DNA of 64,000 nt from Streptomyces sp. BA2 (GTDB taxonomy: Bacteria; Actinomycetota; Actinomycetes; Streptomycetales; Streptomycetaceae), in NCBI RefSeq assembly GCF_009769735.1, contig NZ_WSRO01000002.1:9349001-9413000 (forward strand), written 5' to 3'. Shown piece by piece: positions 10,292 to 18,628 of this stretch; position 1 is the stretch's first letter; the number at the start of each line of letters is the position of its first letter. The notes below the pieces were generated by a model. The model was not told the origin of the DNA, ran no database searches, and saw nothing but the letters and a program-made list of their open reading frames with translations. Made by a program: the position numbers and the translations under genes.

Positions 10292-11076
10292 TGCGGGCTT
10301 TGCCTGTCCTCGCCGTGGCACCGGCCACGGCTGCCCTTGTCCTCCTGGGGCGGTACATGGCCCCGCACCACCCAGAACAACAAGTCGGTGTGCCCTGGCG
10401 GCCGCCGGGCTCCGAAGCGCTCCTTGGGACGGACGGCCTGGGCCGTGACGTGCTGTCACGTGTGCTGTACGGAGGCACTGACCTGATGGCGGTGTCACTA
10501 CTGGCCGCGGTGGTGGCAGCGAGCTGCGGCACCGTGCTCGGGTTGGCCGCCGGGTGGACCGGCGGGTTTGTCGCCCGAGCGGTTTTCTGGCTGTGCGACC
10601 TGCTCCTTTCGGTGCCCGCGTTGGTCCTCGCGCTGGTCCTCGCCGTCGCCCTGCCGGGCGCGACGGCGGTGGTGGTGGCGTCCGTGCTCAGCGGCACACC
10701 GCTCACCGCACGTGTGGTGGCCGGTGAGGCGGCTCTGCTGCGGGAGAGCGGGCATGTGCGGGCAGCCCAGGAACGGGGCGAGACAGTGCCCTACGTCCTC
10801 GCCCGCGAGGTGCTGCCCGCGCTGCGCGGCCTGGTGACGGCCGACGCGGGGCTCCGCCTGGTGACCGCGCTGCAGATCGCATCGGCCCTCGCCGTCCTGG
10901 GGCTCGGCCCTCAACCTCCGGAAGCGGACTGGGCGTTGATGCTCAGTGAGAACTTGCCGGGGGCCGCTCTCAATCCGTGGGCGCTTCTGGCGCCCGCCGC
11001 GCTGCTCGCGGGCTGCGCGTGGGCGCTGGCCGCGGCGGCGCACCGGGTGGGGCAGGGAAGGGAGTACGTCGCATGA
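10291..11076 (+). CDS. ABC transporter permease, DppC/NikC type
   Basis: 261 residues. The ATG overlaps the previous stop by one base. The DppC hallmark LGTDGLGRDVLSRVLYG follows the first helix, and about five membrane segments follow. An EAA-like loop is seen around LLRESGHVRAAQERGETVPYVLAREVLP. It is short for the family (usually about 280-300) but has all expected parts. It pairs with the DppB-type permease; its stop overlaps the start of the ATPase gene. Confidence 0.9.
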   Translation: MRALPVLAVAPATAALVLLGRYMAPHHPEQQVGVPWRPPGSEALLGTDGLGRDVLSRVLYGGTDLMAVSLLAAVVAASCGTVLGLAAGWTGGFVARAVFWLCDLLLSVPALVLALVLAVALPGATAVVVASVLSGTPLTARVVAGEAALLRESGHVRAAQERGETVPYVLAREVLPALRGLVTADAGLRLVTALQIASALAVLGLGPQPPEADWALMLSENLPGAALNPWALLAPAALLAGCAWALAAAAHRVGQGREYVA

Positions 11077-12677
11077 CGACAACTCCGGAGTTGCTCGCGG
11101 CGGAGGGGCTGATCGTGCGCCGGGCGGGGGACGGTTCTGTCATCCTGCCGCCGACCGGCCTGCGGGCCGCAGCGGGCCAGGTCGTGCTCATCACCGGCGC
11201 TTCGGGGTCGGGCAAGACGACGCTGCTGCACGCCCTCCTGGACACCTTGCCTCCGTCCCTTCACCGGTCGGCGGGGACCGTGCGCTGGCAGGGCACCCCC
11301 GTCAGGCAGGGCCGGGCCGCCCGCACATGGCGCCGCACGCGGTGCGGGTGGCTGGGCCAGGACCCCGGCGCGGGGCTCCATCCGCTGTGGCGGGTCGACC
11401 GCCTGATCGGCGAGAACCTCACGACCGACCGCGACACCAGATCCTCGTACGTCGCCGAACAGCTCGACCTCCTGGACCTGCCACCCGAGACAGCCGCGCG
11501 CCGCGCGGCCGAACTCTCCGGCGGCCAGGCCCAACGGGTGGCCCTGGCCCGCGCGTTGGCCACCGACCCCGCACTCCTGATCCTGGACGAGCCGACATCG
11601 GCCATGGATCCCACGACGGCGTCCCTGGTGACGCGGGCCGTCGCGGCCCGCCGTGGCTCACCGCACCACTGCGTGCTCGTGGTGAGTCACGACGAGTCCC
11701 TGTTCGGGGAACTGGCGGACACGACGCTGCGCGTCGCTGCGACCGCCGGTGGTCTGCGCCGCTCCGAGGGCGGCGCGGGGGTACTCCGGGGGGCGCGCTG
11801 CGACCGGCGATCGGGGGACGGCGTTGCTGAAGTGGCTCTCAGCGATGGGGAGCCGTTGCTGGAGCCCGCGGAGATTTCGCGCTCAAAGCGGCCGATGCCT
11901 CGGGGCGGCCGGGAGGCCGTGCCGTTCCGCGACGGTCCGCCGGATGAGGCCCGGCGCCATCCCCTCCTCTCGGTACAACACCTCCGCCTGGCCACTCCCG
12001 ACGGGAGCGTGCTCCTGGAGGACGGGGCGTTGGAGCTGGCAGCCGGGAGTTCCACCGTCGTGATCGGCAGTTCGGGGGCCGGCAAGACGACACTTCTGCA
12101 CGCGCTTGTCGGGCGGCGGCCCGCAGCGGGCGGGACGTTGGTGCTGCACGGCACGCCGGTGCCGGGACCCACCCGGCACCGCAGCCGCGATCAACTGCGC
12201 GCCGTGCAGCTTGTCGGGCAGAGCGCCGTCGACGAACTCAACCCGGCCCACCGCGTGGACCGGGCCGTGGCCAGGCCGCTGTCCGTGCTCCACGGCCTGG
12301 GCCGGGCCGCCGCCCTCTTTGAGGCGCGGACTCTCCTCGTGGACGTCGGGTTGCCTCCCGGCTCCGAGGCGCGGCGCCCGCACCGGCTCTCCGGTGGTCA
12401 GCGGCAGCGCGTCGTCCTCGCCCGGGCCCTGGCCGCGCGCCCCGACGTACTGCTCCTCGACGAACCCACCGCATCCCTCGATGCCGGAACCGCCCGGGCC
12501 GTACTGGACCTGCTCGACCGGGTCCGTGCGACAGGCACCGCGATCCTGACCGCCACCCACGACCCGGCGGTCGCCGCCCGCGCGGACGACGTACTCGAAC
12601 TGCGTGAGGGCCGCCTTGTCCCGATTCCACACGCCGCCCCCCTTTACGCCGCGCCCGCGCGCCCCCTCACCCACTGA
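11073..12677 (+). CDS. Double ATP-binding protein of the Dpp/Nik-type importer (fused DppD-DppF)
   Basis: 534 residues from the ATG that overlaps the permease stop. Two complete nucleotide-binding domains lie in tandem: Walker [10 protein letters not shown] and GSSGAGKTT, signatures [15 protein letters not shown] and [15 protein letters not shown], Walker B LLILDEP and LLLLDEP. The two domains are normally separate proteins (DppD and DppF), so one fused chain powers both half-sites. The linker (about residues 225-305) is Arg/Gly-rich and looks poorly constrained. It closes the import operon; the next gene starts 13 bases later. Confidence 0.93.
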   Translation: MTTTPELLAAEGLIVRRAGDGSVILPPTGLRAAAGQVVLITGASGSGKTTLLHALLDTLPPSLHRSAGTVRWQGTPVRQGRAARTWRRTRCGWLGQDPGAGLHPLWRVDRLIGENLTTDRDTRSSYVAEQLDLLDLPPETAARRAAELSGGQAQRVALARALATDPALLILDEPTSAMDPTTASLVTRAVAARRGSPHHCVLVVSHDESLFGELADTTLRVAATAGGLRRSEGGAGVLRGARCDRRSGDGVAEVALSDGEPLLEPAEISRSKRPMPRGGREAVPFRDGPPDEARRHPLLSVQHLRLATPDGSVLLEDGALELAAGSSTVVIGSSGAGKTTLLHALVGRRPAAGGTLVLHGTPVPGPTRHRSRDQLRAVQLVGQSAVDELNPAHRVDRAVARPLSVLHGLGRAAALFEARTLLVDVGLPPGSEARRPHRLSGGQRQRVVLARALAARPDVLLLDEPTASLDAGTARAVLDLLDRVRATGTAILTATHDPAVAARADDVLELREGRLVPIPHAAPLYAAPARPLTH

Positions 12678-12690
12678 ACGGAGCCTCCAG

Positions 12691-14085
12691 ATGCCCGATG
12701 ACACGACCGAATCGACAGCCGCCACCGATCAGCGGAGGATCACCGAACTCATCGCCGACCACCCCTGGGTGGCCCACATACGCCCCGGCCCTGATGGAGT
12801 CCTGCTTGTCACGCCCCGTCCGAGCGCGACAGCCGTCCTCCCGACCCCTGGCCCCCTGGTGCGCGAGCACCTGGCGCACTGGGCCGAGGTGTACGAGTGG
12901 GTCTACGAGACCGGAGAAGGCCGGCATGCCGATGATCTCGATCTGTCCGGCTGGCGCACCTCCGGCACCGGGGAGCCCCTGTCCGCTGCTCACATGCGTG
13001 ACTGGGTGGACCGTACGGTCGAACTCATCCTTGCCCAGCGGCCCCGCCGACTGCTGGAACTCGGCTGTGGGACCGGCTTGTTGGCCCACCGGCTGCACAC
13101 CCGGCTCGATGGCTACGTCGGCACCGACGTGACCGACGTGGCGGTCGACCGGCTGCGCGCCGCCGGCCTGCCCCGCACCGCCTTCGTCCGTGCGGCAGCC
13201 CACGAGGCGGAGTCGTCCGCCGTGCGGCAGGCGATGGAAGGGGTGTTCGGCCCCGGCGCACGCCCCGACTGCGTTCTGCTGAACTCCGTCACCCAGTGCT
13301 TCCCCAACCTTCTGTATCTGACGGCATTCCTGCACCATGCCCTGGCCGCGGTGGAGGACGGCGGCACGGTGATCATCGGCGACATCCGCCACTCGGCGCT
13401 CCTCGAAGATCACTTCGGCCGGATGGAGAGGGCCCGCGACCCCGAGGCGTCCGACGCGGACATCACCGCGCGGGTCGCCGCGGCCGTGGCCGCTGACGGG
13501 GAACTCTCCTTCGCCCCCGAGGCCGTACGCGAGATCCTCGCTGCCCACCCGCGCACCGTCCGCATGAGCGTCCACGCCCGCACCATGGCGGAGGACTCGG
13601 AACTCACCCGCTACCGCTACGACCTCGTCCTGCACGTGGGCCCCACCGCAGGCGCCCCGGACGCGTCCGAGGTGCGCCGACTGCCGTGGCAGGGTCCCGG
13701 AGGCGAACAGCTCCCCGCCGAGCTGCGTGCGGCCCTCACTTCCGGCCCTGTTGTCCTGCACGGCATTGCCAACGCGCTCCTCACGGACGCCCCGGACGCC
13801 GTCACGCCCTACGACCTGCGGCAGGTGCTGACAGGTATGGACGCCGCCGTGCTGCTCGACCCCGCTGACCCCCGGATGCTCGCCGTCGCCGCACCGGCAC
13901 ACTGTGCCACCGCGGCAGCCCACCCTCCGGCAGACGCACTCGCCGGAAGACTGGCCCACGAGCCGCTGCCGGCGTTCGTGCGACGCCGGCTGCCGGAAGT
14001 CCTGCGCGACCACATCCGCCGCACGGCACCCGGCACCGTGCCGCCAAGAATCGTGGTGGACGAGGCGTCGGAGGCATCGGGATGA
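12691..14085 (+). CDS. Free-standing methyltransferase of the NRPS A-domain-embedded type
   Basis: 464 residues from the ATG at 12691, preceded by GGAGCC. The SAM-binding motif LLELGCGTGLL lies near 123. It is followed by YVGTDVT, VLLNSVTQCFPN, a GDIR segment and LTRYRYDLVLHVG, the pattern of methyltransferases inserted between motifs A8 and A9 of NRPS adenylation domains (PchF and HMWP2 type). The last 50 residues (LAHEPLPAFVRRRLPEVLRDHI and onward) resemble the A9 region that normally follows such an insert, but no A-domain core exists. I infer a methyltransferase released from an interrupted A domain that now acts in trans. N-, C- or S-methylation cannot be told from sequence. Confidence 0.85.
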   Translation: MPDDTTESTAATDQRRITELIADHPWVAHIRPGPDGVLLVTPRPSATAVLPTPGPLVREHLAHWAEVYEWVYETGEGRHADDLDLSGWRTSGTGEPLSAAHMRDWVDRTVELILAQRPRRLLELGCGTGLLAHRLHTRLDGYVGTDVTDVAVDRLRAAGLPRTAFVRAAAHEAESSAVRQAMEGVFGPGARPDCVLLNSVTQCFPNLLYLTAFLHHALAAVEDGGTVIIGDIRHSALLEDHFGRMERARDPEASDADITARVAAAVAADGELSFAPEAVREILAAHPRTVRMSVHARTMAEDSELTRYRYDLVLHVGPTAGAPDASEVRRLPWQGPGGEQLPAELRAALTSGPVVLHGIANALLTDAPDAVTPYDLRQVLTGMDAAVLLDPADPRMLAVAAPAHCATAAAHPPADALAGRLAHEPLPAFVRRRLPEVLRDHIRRTAPGTVPPRIVVDEASEASG

Positions 14086-15509
14086 CCACCTATTCCACCC
14101 CGGCGACCGAAGCCCTGGCCGAAGTCCTGTCCGGTCTGACCGAGGTCGCCGCCTGGCAACTGGTCCCGAGCGCCGCGGGAGACACCCTGCTGGTCGCCGG
14201 TCCGGCCACCGCGGAGGAGGGCGTCAGCGGCGCCGGCTCCGCCTCCGCCACCCACGCCGCCGCCTCCGGCGATGCCGCCATCAGCGGCACGGATCTCACC
14301 GAACTCCCGGCGCTGATGCGGCTGTTGGACGAGAACGCCCTGCTGACCATCGCGCGCATCCTCGACCGCACTCGGCTCTTCCGTGGCCCGGAGCCCCGCA
14401 CAGCCGCCGAGGTGGTGAATGCCCTGGGTGCCGTGCCCCGCCACGCGTGGATCGTCCGGCGCTGGCTGCGCACCCTGGTCGACGAGGGGCGGCTCGCACA
14501 CGACCCGGTAGCCGGCGGCTACCGAGATCTCACCGCACCAGATCGCGCGCAGCACGCTCGCGCCCGCCGAACCCTCGACGAAGCGCGCCGAGGCATGGGC
14601 TATCCGGAGTCCATGACGCGGTTCTTCCTCGCCGCTGCCGACCGGCTGCCGCTCCTCCTCCAGGACCGTACGAGCCTGCAGGGAGTGCTCTTCCCGGAGG
14701 GGGACACGGGAACGGCCGAGGGTAACTACCGTGACAGCGCACCGAGTCGGTGGGCCAACCACGCCGCCGCCGACCTGATTGCGCAGGAAGCCCACCGACG
14801 GGAGAACGGGGGGCGGCCGCTCCGGGTCCTGGAGGCGGGAGCGGGGGTGGGCGGAACGACGGAGGCCGTGCTCGATGCGGTCCGCGACGCCCGCATCGAC
14901 TATCTTTTCACCGACGTATCGCACTTCTTCCTCCAGGCCGCCCGCACCCGCTTCGGTGCCACCCCCGGCTTGCGCACAGCGCTGTTCGATATCAACGCCG
15001 ACCCTGCCGTGCAGGGCTTCGCCCCCGGCTCCCACGACGTGATCCTCGCGGCGAACGTCCTGCACAACGCCCGCCACGCGGGCCGCGCACTCGCAGCCCT
15101 GCGCGAACTCCTCACACCCGATGGCCTGTTGGTGCTCGTCGAGTCCTGCCGGGAGCGCTATCAGGCGCTCACCTCGATGTACCTGCTGATGTCGCCGCAG
15201 CCCGACGAGGAGGGCTGGTTCACCGACCTGCGGGCCGGACAGGACCGGGTCTTCTTCAGCGAGGAGGAGTGGGCCAAGCAGCTCGACGCCGCAGGGTTCC
15301 GGCCCCTGCCGGTCCTGCCACCTGCCGGGCACCCCCTGGCCGCCCTCGGCCAGCACGTCATCGCGGGCCGCCCCAGTCCCGGCCACGGACGCCCCGACCC
15401 CGCCCGGGTCGCCCAGGCGCTCGCCCGGCTGCCAGGGGCCGCCCGACCCGCCCGCGTCCACGCCGTGGACCGCGTACTTCCCACCACCACGTCTGGAGCC
15501 ACCAGTTGA
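14082..15509 (+). CDS. Free-standing C-methyltransferase of the PKS/HMWP1 type
   Basis: 475 residues; ATGA overlap with the preceding methyltransferase. The N-terminal helical part (about 50-180, LFRGPEPRTAAEVVNALG and a winged-helix-like RRWLRTLVDEGRL) precedes a SAM fold with VLEAGAGVGGTTE near 249, FTDVSHFFLQAARTRF, and DVILAANVLHNAR. This resembles the methyltransferase domains built into PKS modules such as those of HMWP1. The KS-AT-KR-ACP-Cy-TE protein lacks both of its expected MT domains, so this protein probably methylates the polyketide carbon or the last thiazoline in trans. It is translationally coupled to the PCP-Cy-PCP gene. Confidence 0.85.
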   Translation: MTTYSTPATEALAEVLSGLTEVAAWQLVPSAAGDTLLVAGPATAEEGVSGAGSASATHAAASGDAAISGTDLTELPALMRLLDENALLTIARILDRTRLFRGPEPRTAAEVVNALGAVPRHAWIVRRWLRTLVDEGRLAHDPVAGGYRDLTAPDRAQHARARRTLDEARRGMGYPESMTRFFLAAADRLPLLLQDRTSLQGVLFPEGDTGTAEGNYRDSAPSRWANHAAADLIAQEAHRRENGGRPLRVLEAGAGVGGTTEAVLDAVRDARIDYLFTDVSHFFLQAARTRFGATPGLRTALFDINADPAVQGFAPGSHDVILAANVLHNARHAGRALAALRELLTPDGLLVLVESCRERYQALTSMYLLMSPQPDEEGWFTDLRAGQDRVFFSEEEWAKQLDAAGFRPLPVLPPAGHPLAALGQHVIAGRPSPGHGRPDPARVAQALARLPGAARPARVHAVDRVLPTTTSGATS

Positions 15510-17536
15510 CCCCGCCCGCCGCAGCCGCCACCGCGACCTCCCCCTCATTCCCCGCCGCCCCGGACGACCTCGTGCAGGCCGTGCGCGGTGTATGGGCCGA
15601 CGTACTGGACACCGACACCGCGTCCATACCGGGCGACGCCAGCTTCCTCAGCCTGGGCGGCGACTCGGTCCTCGCCGTCCGCATGGCCGCCCTGGTCCGC
15701 AAGCGCCTAGGGGTGAGTCTCGCCCTGTCGGACGTACGCGTCGAACACACCGCCGTGCACCTCGCGGCGCTCCTCCACGAGCGCGGCACCGCTGGCAGCG
15801 GCGTGCCGCGCACGCTGGATCTGGACGTCGAGCGGCGCGCCGACCCGGACGCGCCCTTCCCGCTCCTTCCGCTCCAGCAGGGGTACTTCGTCGGCCAGCA
15901 GGACGCCTGGGAGCTGTCCTACCGTTCCGCCCACCACTACGTGGACATCGGTCTGGAGGACATCGACAGCGAAGAGATCGCCGAGGCGCTCCAGGACGCG
16001 CTGGAGCGCCTGGCGGAACACCAGTCGGTACTCAGGGCCCGCGTCCTGCCCGACGGCAGGCAGCGGATCCTCCCCCTCGACGACCCCGACGCCATGCCGC
16101 GCCTGCGGGTGATGGACCTCAGTACCGCGGGGGAGGAGGAGGTCGCCACCACCCTCGCGGTGATCCGGCAGGAGATGAGCACCGAGGGCCCCGACCCGGC
16201 CACGGGCTGCGGCCTCGACATGCGGCTCACCCTGCTCCCGGGACACCGTGCCCGCCTGCACTCCTCGACCAGCCTGCTGATCATCGACGGCTGGTCGTCC
16301 GGCGTCTTCTACCGGGATCTGTTCGCGCTCGTGTCCGACTACAACGCGGTACTCGCCCCGCTGGACGTCGATTTCGGGGACTACGTCACCAGCCTGCGCG
16401 ACCTGCCCGACACCGAGCAGTGGCGCCAGGACCGGGACTGGTGGTGGGAGCGCCTCGACGCTTTCCCGCTGCCCCCGGCGCTGCCCCTCGTGGCGGACCC
16501 GGCCGACGTCCGGCCGACGCTGATGGGCACCCGGCAGGCCGTCCTCGACGCCGAACGGTGGGCCGCGCTGCGCGCCCACTGCGCCGAGCACGGGGTCACA
16601 CCGTCGGCCGCGATGTTCGCCGTGTTCTCCGCTGCCGTGGCCCGTGCTTGCGGACACCGGCGCTTCCTGCTCAACACCCTCCAGCTCAACCGTCTTCCGC
16701 TGCACCCCGATGTGCCGCGCCTGGTGGGCGCGTTCTCGTCCACGATGCTCATGCCGGTCGAGCTGCCGCGGAACCCCGCCTTCGCCGATCTGGCGGTCAG
16801 CGCACAGGAGGCCATGGGCGACGCCCTCGCCCACCACCTGATCACCGGAGTCGAGGTATCCCGGGAGCTGGGCCGCCGCCGCGGTACCCGCCGCCCGGTC
16901 GCCCCTGTCGTCTTCCAGAGCACCCTCGGGGTGGACGCCGCGCTGGGCAGTGAAGTCCCCCATGAGGCGGGCCCGTTGGGCCGTATCGATCTGCTCAGCC
17001 ACCACCAGCAGCTGAGGACCCCTCAGGTTGCGCTCGAGGTCCGCCTCTTCGAGCTGCGCGGCGAACTCGTCGTCGTCTTCTCGCTGGTGGAGGAGCTCTT
17101 CGCGGCCGAGGAGGTGGACCGCATGTTCCAGGACGTGCTGACCACCGTCGAATCCCTGGTGGACAAGGAGGGCTGGTCGGCACAGGTCGAGCTGCCCGCC
17201 GAACTGGACGCCCCACAGGCGGACCTCGAAGCCACGGGAGGGCGGCTTTCCGTCCCGTCGGCGCAGGCCACGCCGGTCGAGGAGCCCGGAGCTCCCCGTG
17301 ACGACCTCGAACTGGCCATCGCGGCCGACTGGTCCGAGCTGCTCGGTTGTGAGGTGACAGACCGGGCGGCGGACTTCTTCACGCTGGGCGGCGACTCGCT
17401 CCTCGCGGTACGGATGCTCGGCGCACTCGCCCGCAAGGGCGCCGGGAAGGTGACACCCCGCCGCTTCCTGGAGCGCCCCACGGTGGCCGGTCTAGCCACC
17501 GCGGTACGGGAGGCGGGCACTCCCGAGGCGGGATGA
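15506..17536 (+). CDS. NRPS PCP-Cy-PCP protein (like the C-terminal half of HMWP2)
   Basis: 676 residues from a TTG that overlaps the preceding stop (TTGA). This is the only start fitting the coupling and the first PCP. Domains: PCP1 with LGGDSVLAV (Ser near 53), heterocyclization domain (about 115-560) starting FPLLPLQQGYFVGQ, and PCP2 with LGGDSLLAV (Ser near 630). The Cy motif reads SLLIIDGWS: the first Asp of DxxxxDxxS is Ser, while the second Asp and final Ser are kept. There is no A domain, so at least one carrier must be loaded by a Cys A domain on another protein, as HMWP2 PCP2 is loaded in yersiniabactin synthesis. It probably bridges the minus-strand Cys modules and the plus-strand PKS. 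Confidence 0.9.
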   Translation: MTPPAAAATATSPSFPAAPDDLVQAVRGVWADVLDTDTASIPGDASFLSLGGDSVLAVRMAALVRKRLGVSLALSDVRVEHTAVHLAALLHERGTAGSGVPRTLDLDVERRADPDAPFPLLPLQQGYFVGQQDAWELSYRSAHHYVDIGLEDIDSEEIAEALQDALERLAEHQSVLRARVLPDGRQRILPLDDPDAMPRLRVMDLSTAGEEEVATTLAVIRQEMSTEGPDPATGCGLDMRLTLLPGHRARLHSSTSLLIIDGWSSGVFYRDLFALVSDYNAVLAPLDVDFGDYVTSLRDLPDTEQWRQDRDWWWERLDAFPLPPALPLVADPADVRPTLMGTRQAVLDAERWAALRAHCAEHGVTPSAAMFAVFSAAVARACGHRRFLLNTLQLNRLPLHPDVPRLVGAFSSTMLMPVELPRNPAFADLAVSAQEAMGDALAHHLITGVEVSRELGRRRGTRRPVAPVVFQSTLGVDAALGSEVPHEAGPLGRIDLLSHHQQLRTPQVALEVRLFELRGELVVVFSLVEELFAAEEVDRMFQDVLTTVESLVDKEGWSAQVELPAELDAPQADLEATGGRLSVPSAQATPVEEPGAPRDDLELAIAADWSELLGCEVTDRAADFFTLGGDSLLAVRMLGALARKGAGKVTPRRFLERPTVAGLATAVREAGTPEAG

Positions 17537-17540
17537 ACCA

Positions 17541-17573
17541 TGCGGCGGGAGCGCGGTACGTGCTCCCGCCGCA
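17541..17573. terminator. Bidirectional hairpin between convergent genes
   Basis: A perfect 12-base stem (TGCGGCGGGAGC at 17541-17552 with its complement at 17562-17573) surrounds a nine-base loop that can pair further. It lies in the 44-base gap between the converging PCP-Cy-PCP and dithiol-oxidase genes, the expected place for a shared terminator. There is no clear T-tract, as is common in Streptomyces. Confidence 0.75.
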
Positions 17574-17580
17574 CACTGGC

Positions 17581-18504
17581 TCAGCCGCCGAGCCCCGCGT
17601 CCTCCCGGAAAAGCTCCTGCTCCGCCCAGACCGCCGCGCGCGCCCCGTCCGCGGCGCCCGTGACCACGAAAGTCAGAGCGTCCGGCAGCGCCTCGAGCCG
17701 GGCGGCGTCCCCGGCCGCGTACACACCGGGCACGCTCGTGCGCTGGAACTCGTCCACGCGGACACAGCCGTCGGGAAGCGCCTCACAGCCGAGCTGCTCG
17801 GCGAGCGGAGAGTGCTGCCGGGTCGGAGCCCGGTGGTACACGGCCTGCCTTTCGATCACCCGCCCGTCCGCCAGGACGAGGCGGACCGCGCCCTCCTTGC
17901 CCTCGATCCGGGAGACTGGCGTCTCGTCGACGGCGATCCCGGCGTCGGCGAGCTTGCCCGCCGCCTGCTCGGGCACCGGATGCCCGTCCGTGCACACCAC
18001 CACGTCGTCACTGAACCGGTCCGCGACATACAACGCCTGCATGACCTGGGGGAGTTCATGACCGAGGACGGCCAGTGTCATGCCACGGGTCTCCCAGCCG
18101 TGACAGAAGGGGCAGTGATAGACGCCCCGGCCGAAGAGCTCGCTCAAGCCCTCCACCTGGTCCAGGACATCGACCTGCCCGGTGGCGATGACCAGCTTGC
18201 GGCCCGACACCCGCTCGCCGTCCGCGAGTGTCAGCGCGAACCCGTTCCCCTCCTTCTCCGCCGTGTCCACCACTGCATCGCGGATCTCCACGCCGGGGTA
18301 CGCCGCGAGCTGTTCGCGGCCTATGCGCCGCAGTTCGGCCGGCGGGAAGCCGTCACGGCTGAGGAGCATGTGCATCTCGGCGGCCGGTGCGTTGCGCGGT
18401 GCACCGCTGTCCAGGAGCAGCACGTCACGGCGTTGACGGCCTGCCACGAGCGCCGCGTTGAGACCGGCTGGGCCTCCACCGACCACGAGTACGTCGTACG
18501 ACAT
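17581..18504 (-). CDS. Thioredoxin-reductase-like FAD-dependent dithiol oxidase
   Basis: 307 residues. It has N-terminal FAD motif VVGGGPAGLNAAL, the redox pair in CPFCHGWE (near 132-139), a middle segment LAVLGHELPQVMQAL where thioredoxin reductases bind NADPH, and C-terminal GVYAAGDAA. The NADPH-binding glycine motif GxGxxA is replaced by GHELPQ. Together with CPxCHG(W/Y)E this matches the GliT/HlmI/DepH branch, which oxidises small-molecule dithiols with O2, rather than true thioredoxin reductase. Its neighbours suggest oxidation or protection of a Cys-derived thiol in the product. It starts divergently from the reductase gene, sharing the region with the Zur-like box. Confidence 0.8.
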   Translation of the reverse strand: MSYDVLVVGGGPAGLNAALVAGRQRRDVLLLDSGAPRNAPAAEMHMLLSRDGFPPAELRRIGREQLAAYPGVEIRDAVVDTAEKEGNGFALTLADGERVSGRKLVIATGQVDVLDQVEGLSELFGRGVYHCPFCHGWETRGMTLAVLGHELPQVMQALYVADRFSDDVVVCTDGHPVPEQAAGKLADAGIAVDETPVSRIEGKEGAVRLVLADGRVIERQAVYHRAPTRQHSPLAEQLGCEALPDGCVRVDEFQRTSVPGVYAAGDAARLEALPDALTFVVTGAADGARAAVWAEQELFREDAGLGG

Positions 18505-18570
18505 CGTTCTCCTCTGTTGTTCTCAAGGCGCCTGTGTTGTGCCCGGGGGCGTCACGTCCCGATGTCTTAC

Positions 18571-18585
18571 TGATAATAGTTATCA
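18571..18585. promoter_or_regulatory. Zur/Fur-type 7-1-7 inverted repeat
   Basis: TGATAATAGTTATCA, a 7-1-7 repeat with one mismatch, sits in an AT-rich island inside the 124-base divergent region between the dithiol oxidase and the saccharopine-dehydrogenase-like gene. Length, spacing and the TGA...TCA ends agree with actinobacterial Zur boxes (core TGAAAATnATTTTCA). Other Fur-family members use related sites, so metal specificity is an inference. It could control both flanking genes. Confidence 0.55.
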
Positions 18586-18628
18586 AATTCATGTGATGGG
18601 CCGTAACATCCAACGAAAGGGCGACCTC

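Noticed and set aside
17581..18504. Housekeeping thioredoxin reductase (trxB)
   Set aside because: The NADPH-binding glycine motif is altered, no thioredoxin gene is adjacent, and the CPFCHGWE motif matches dithiol oxidases better.
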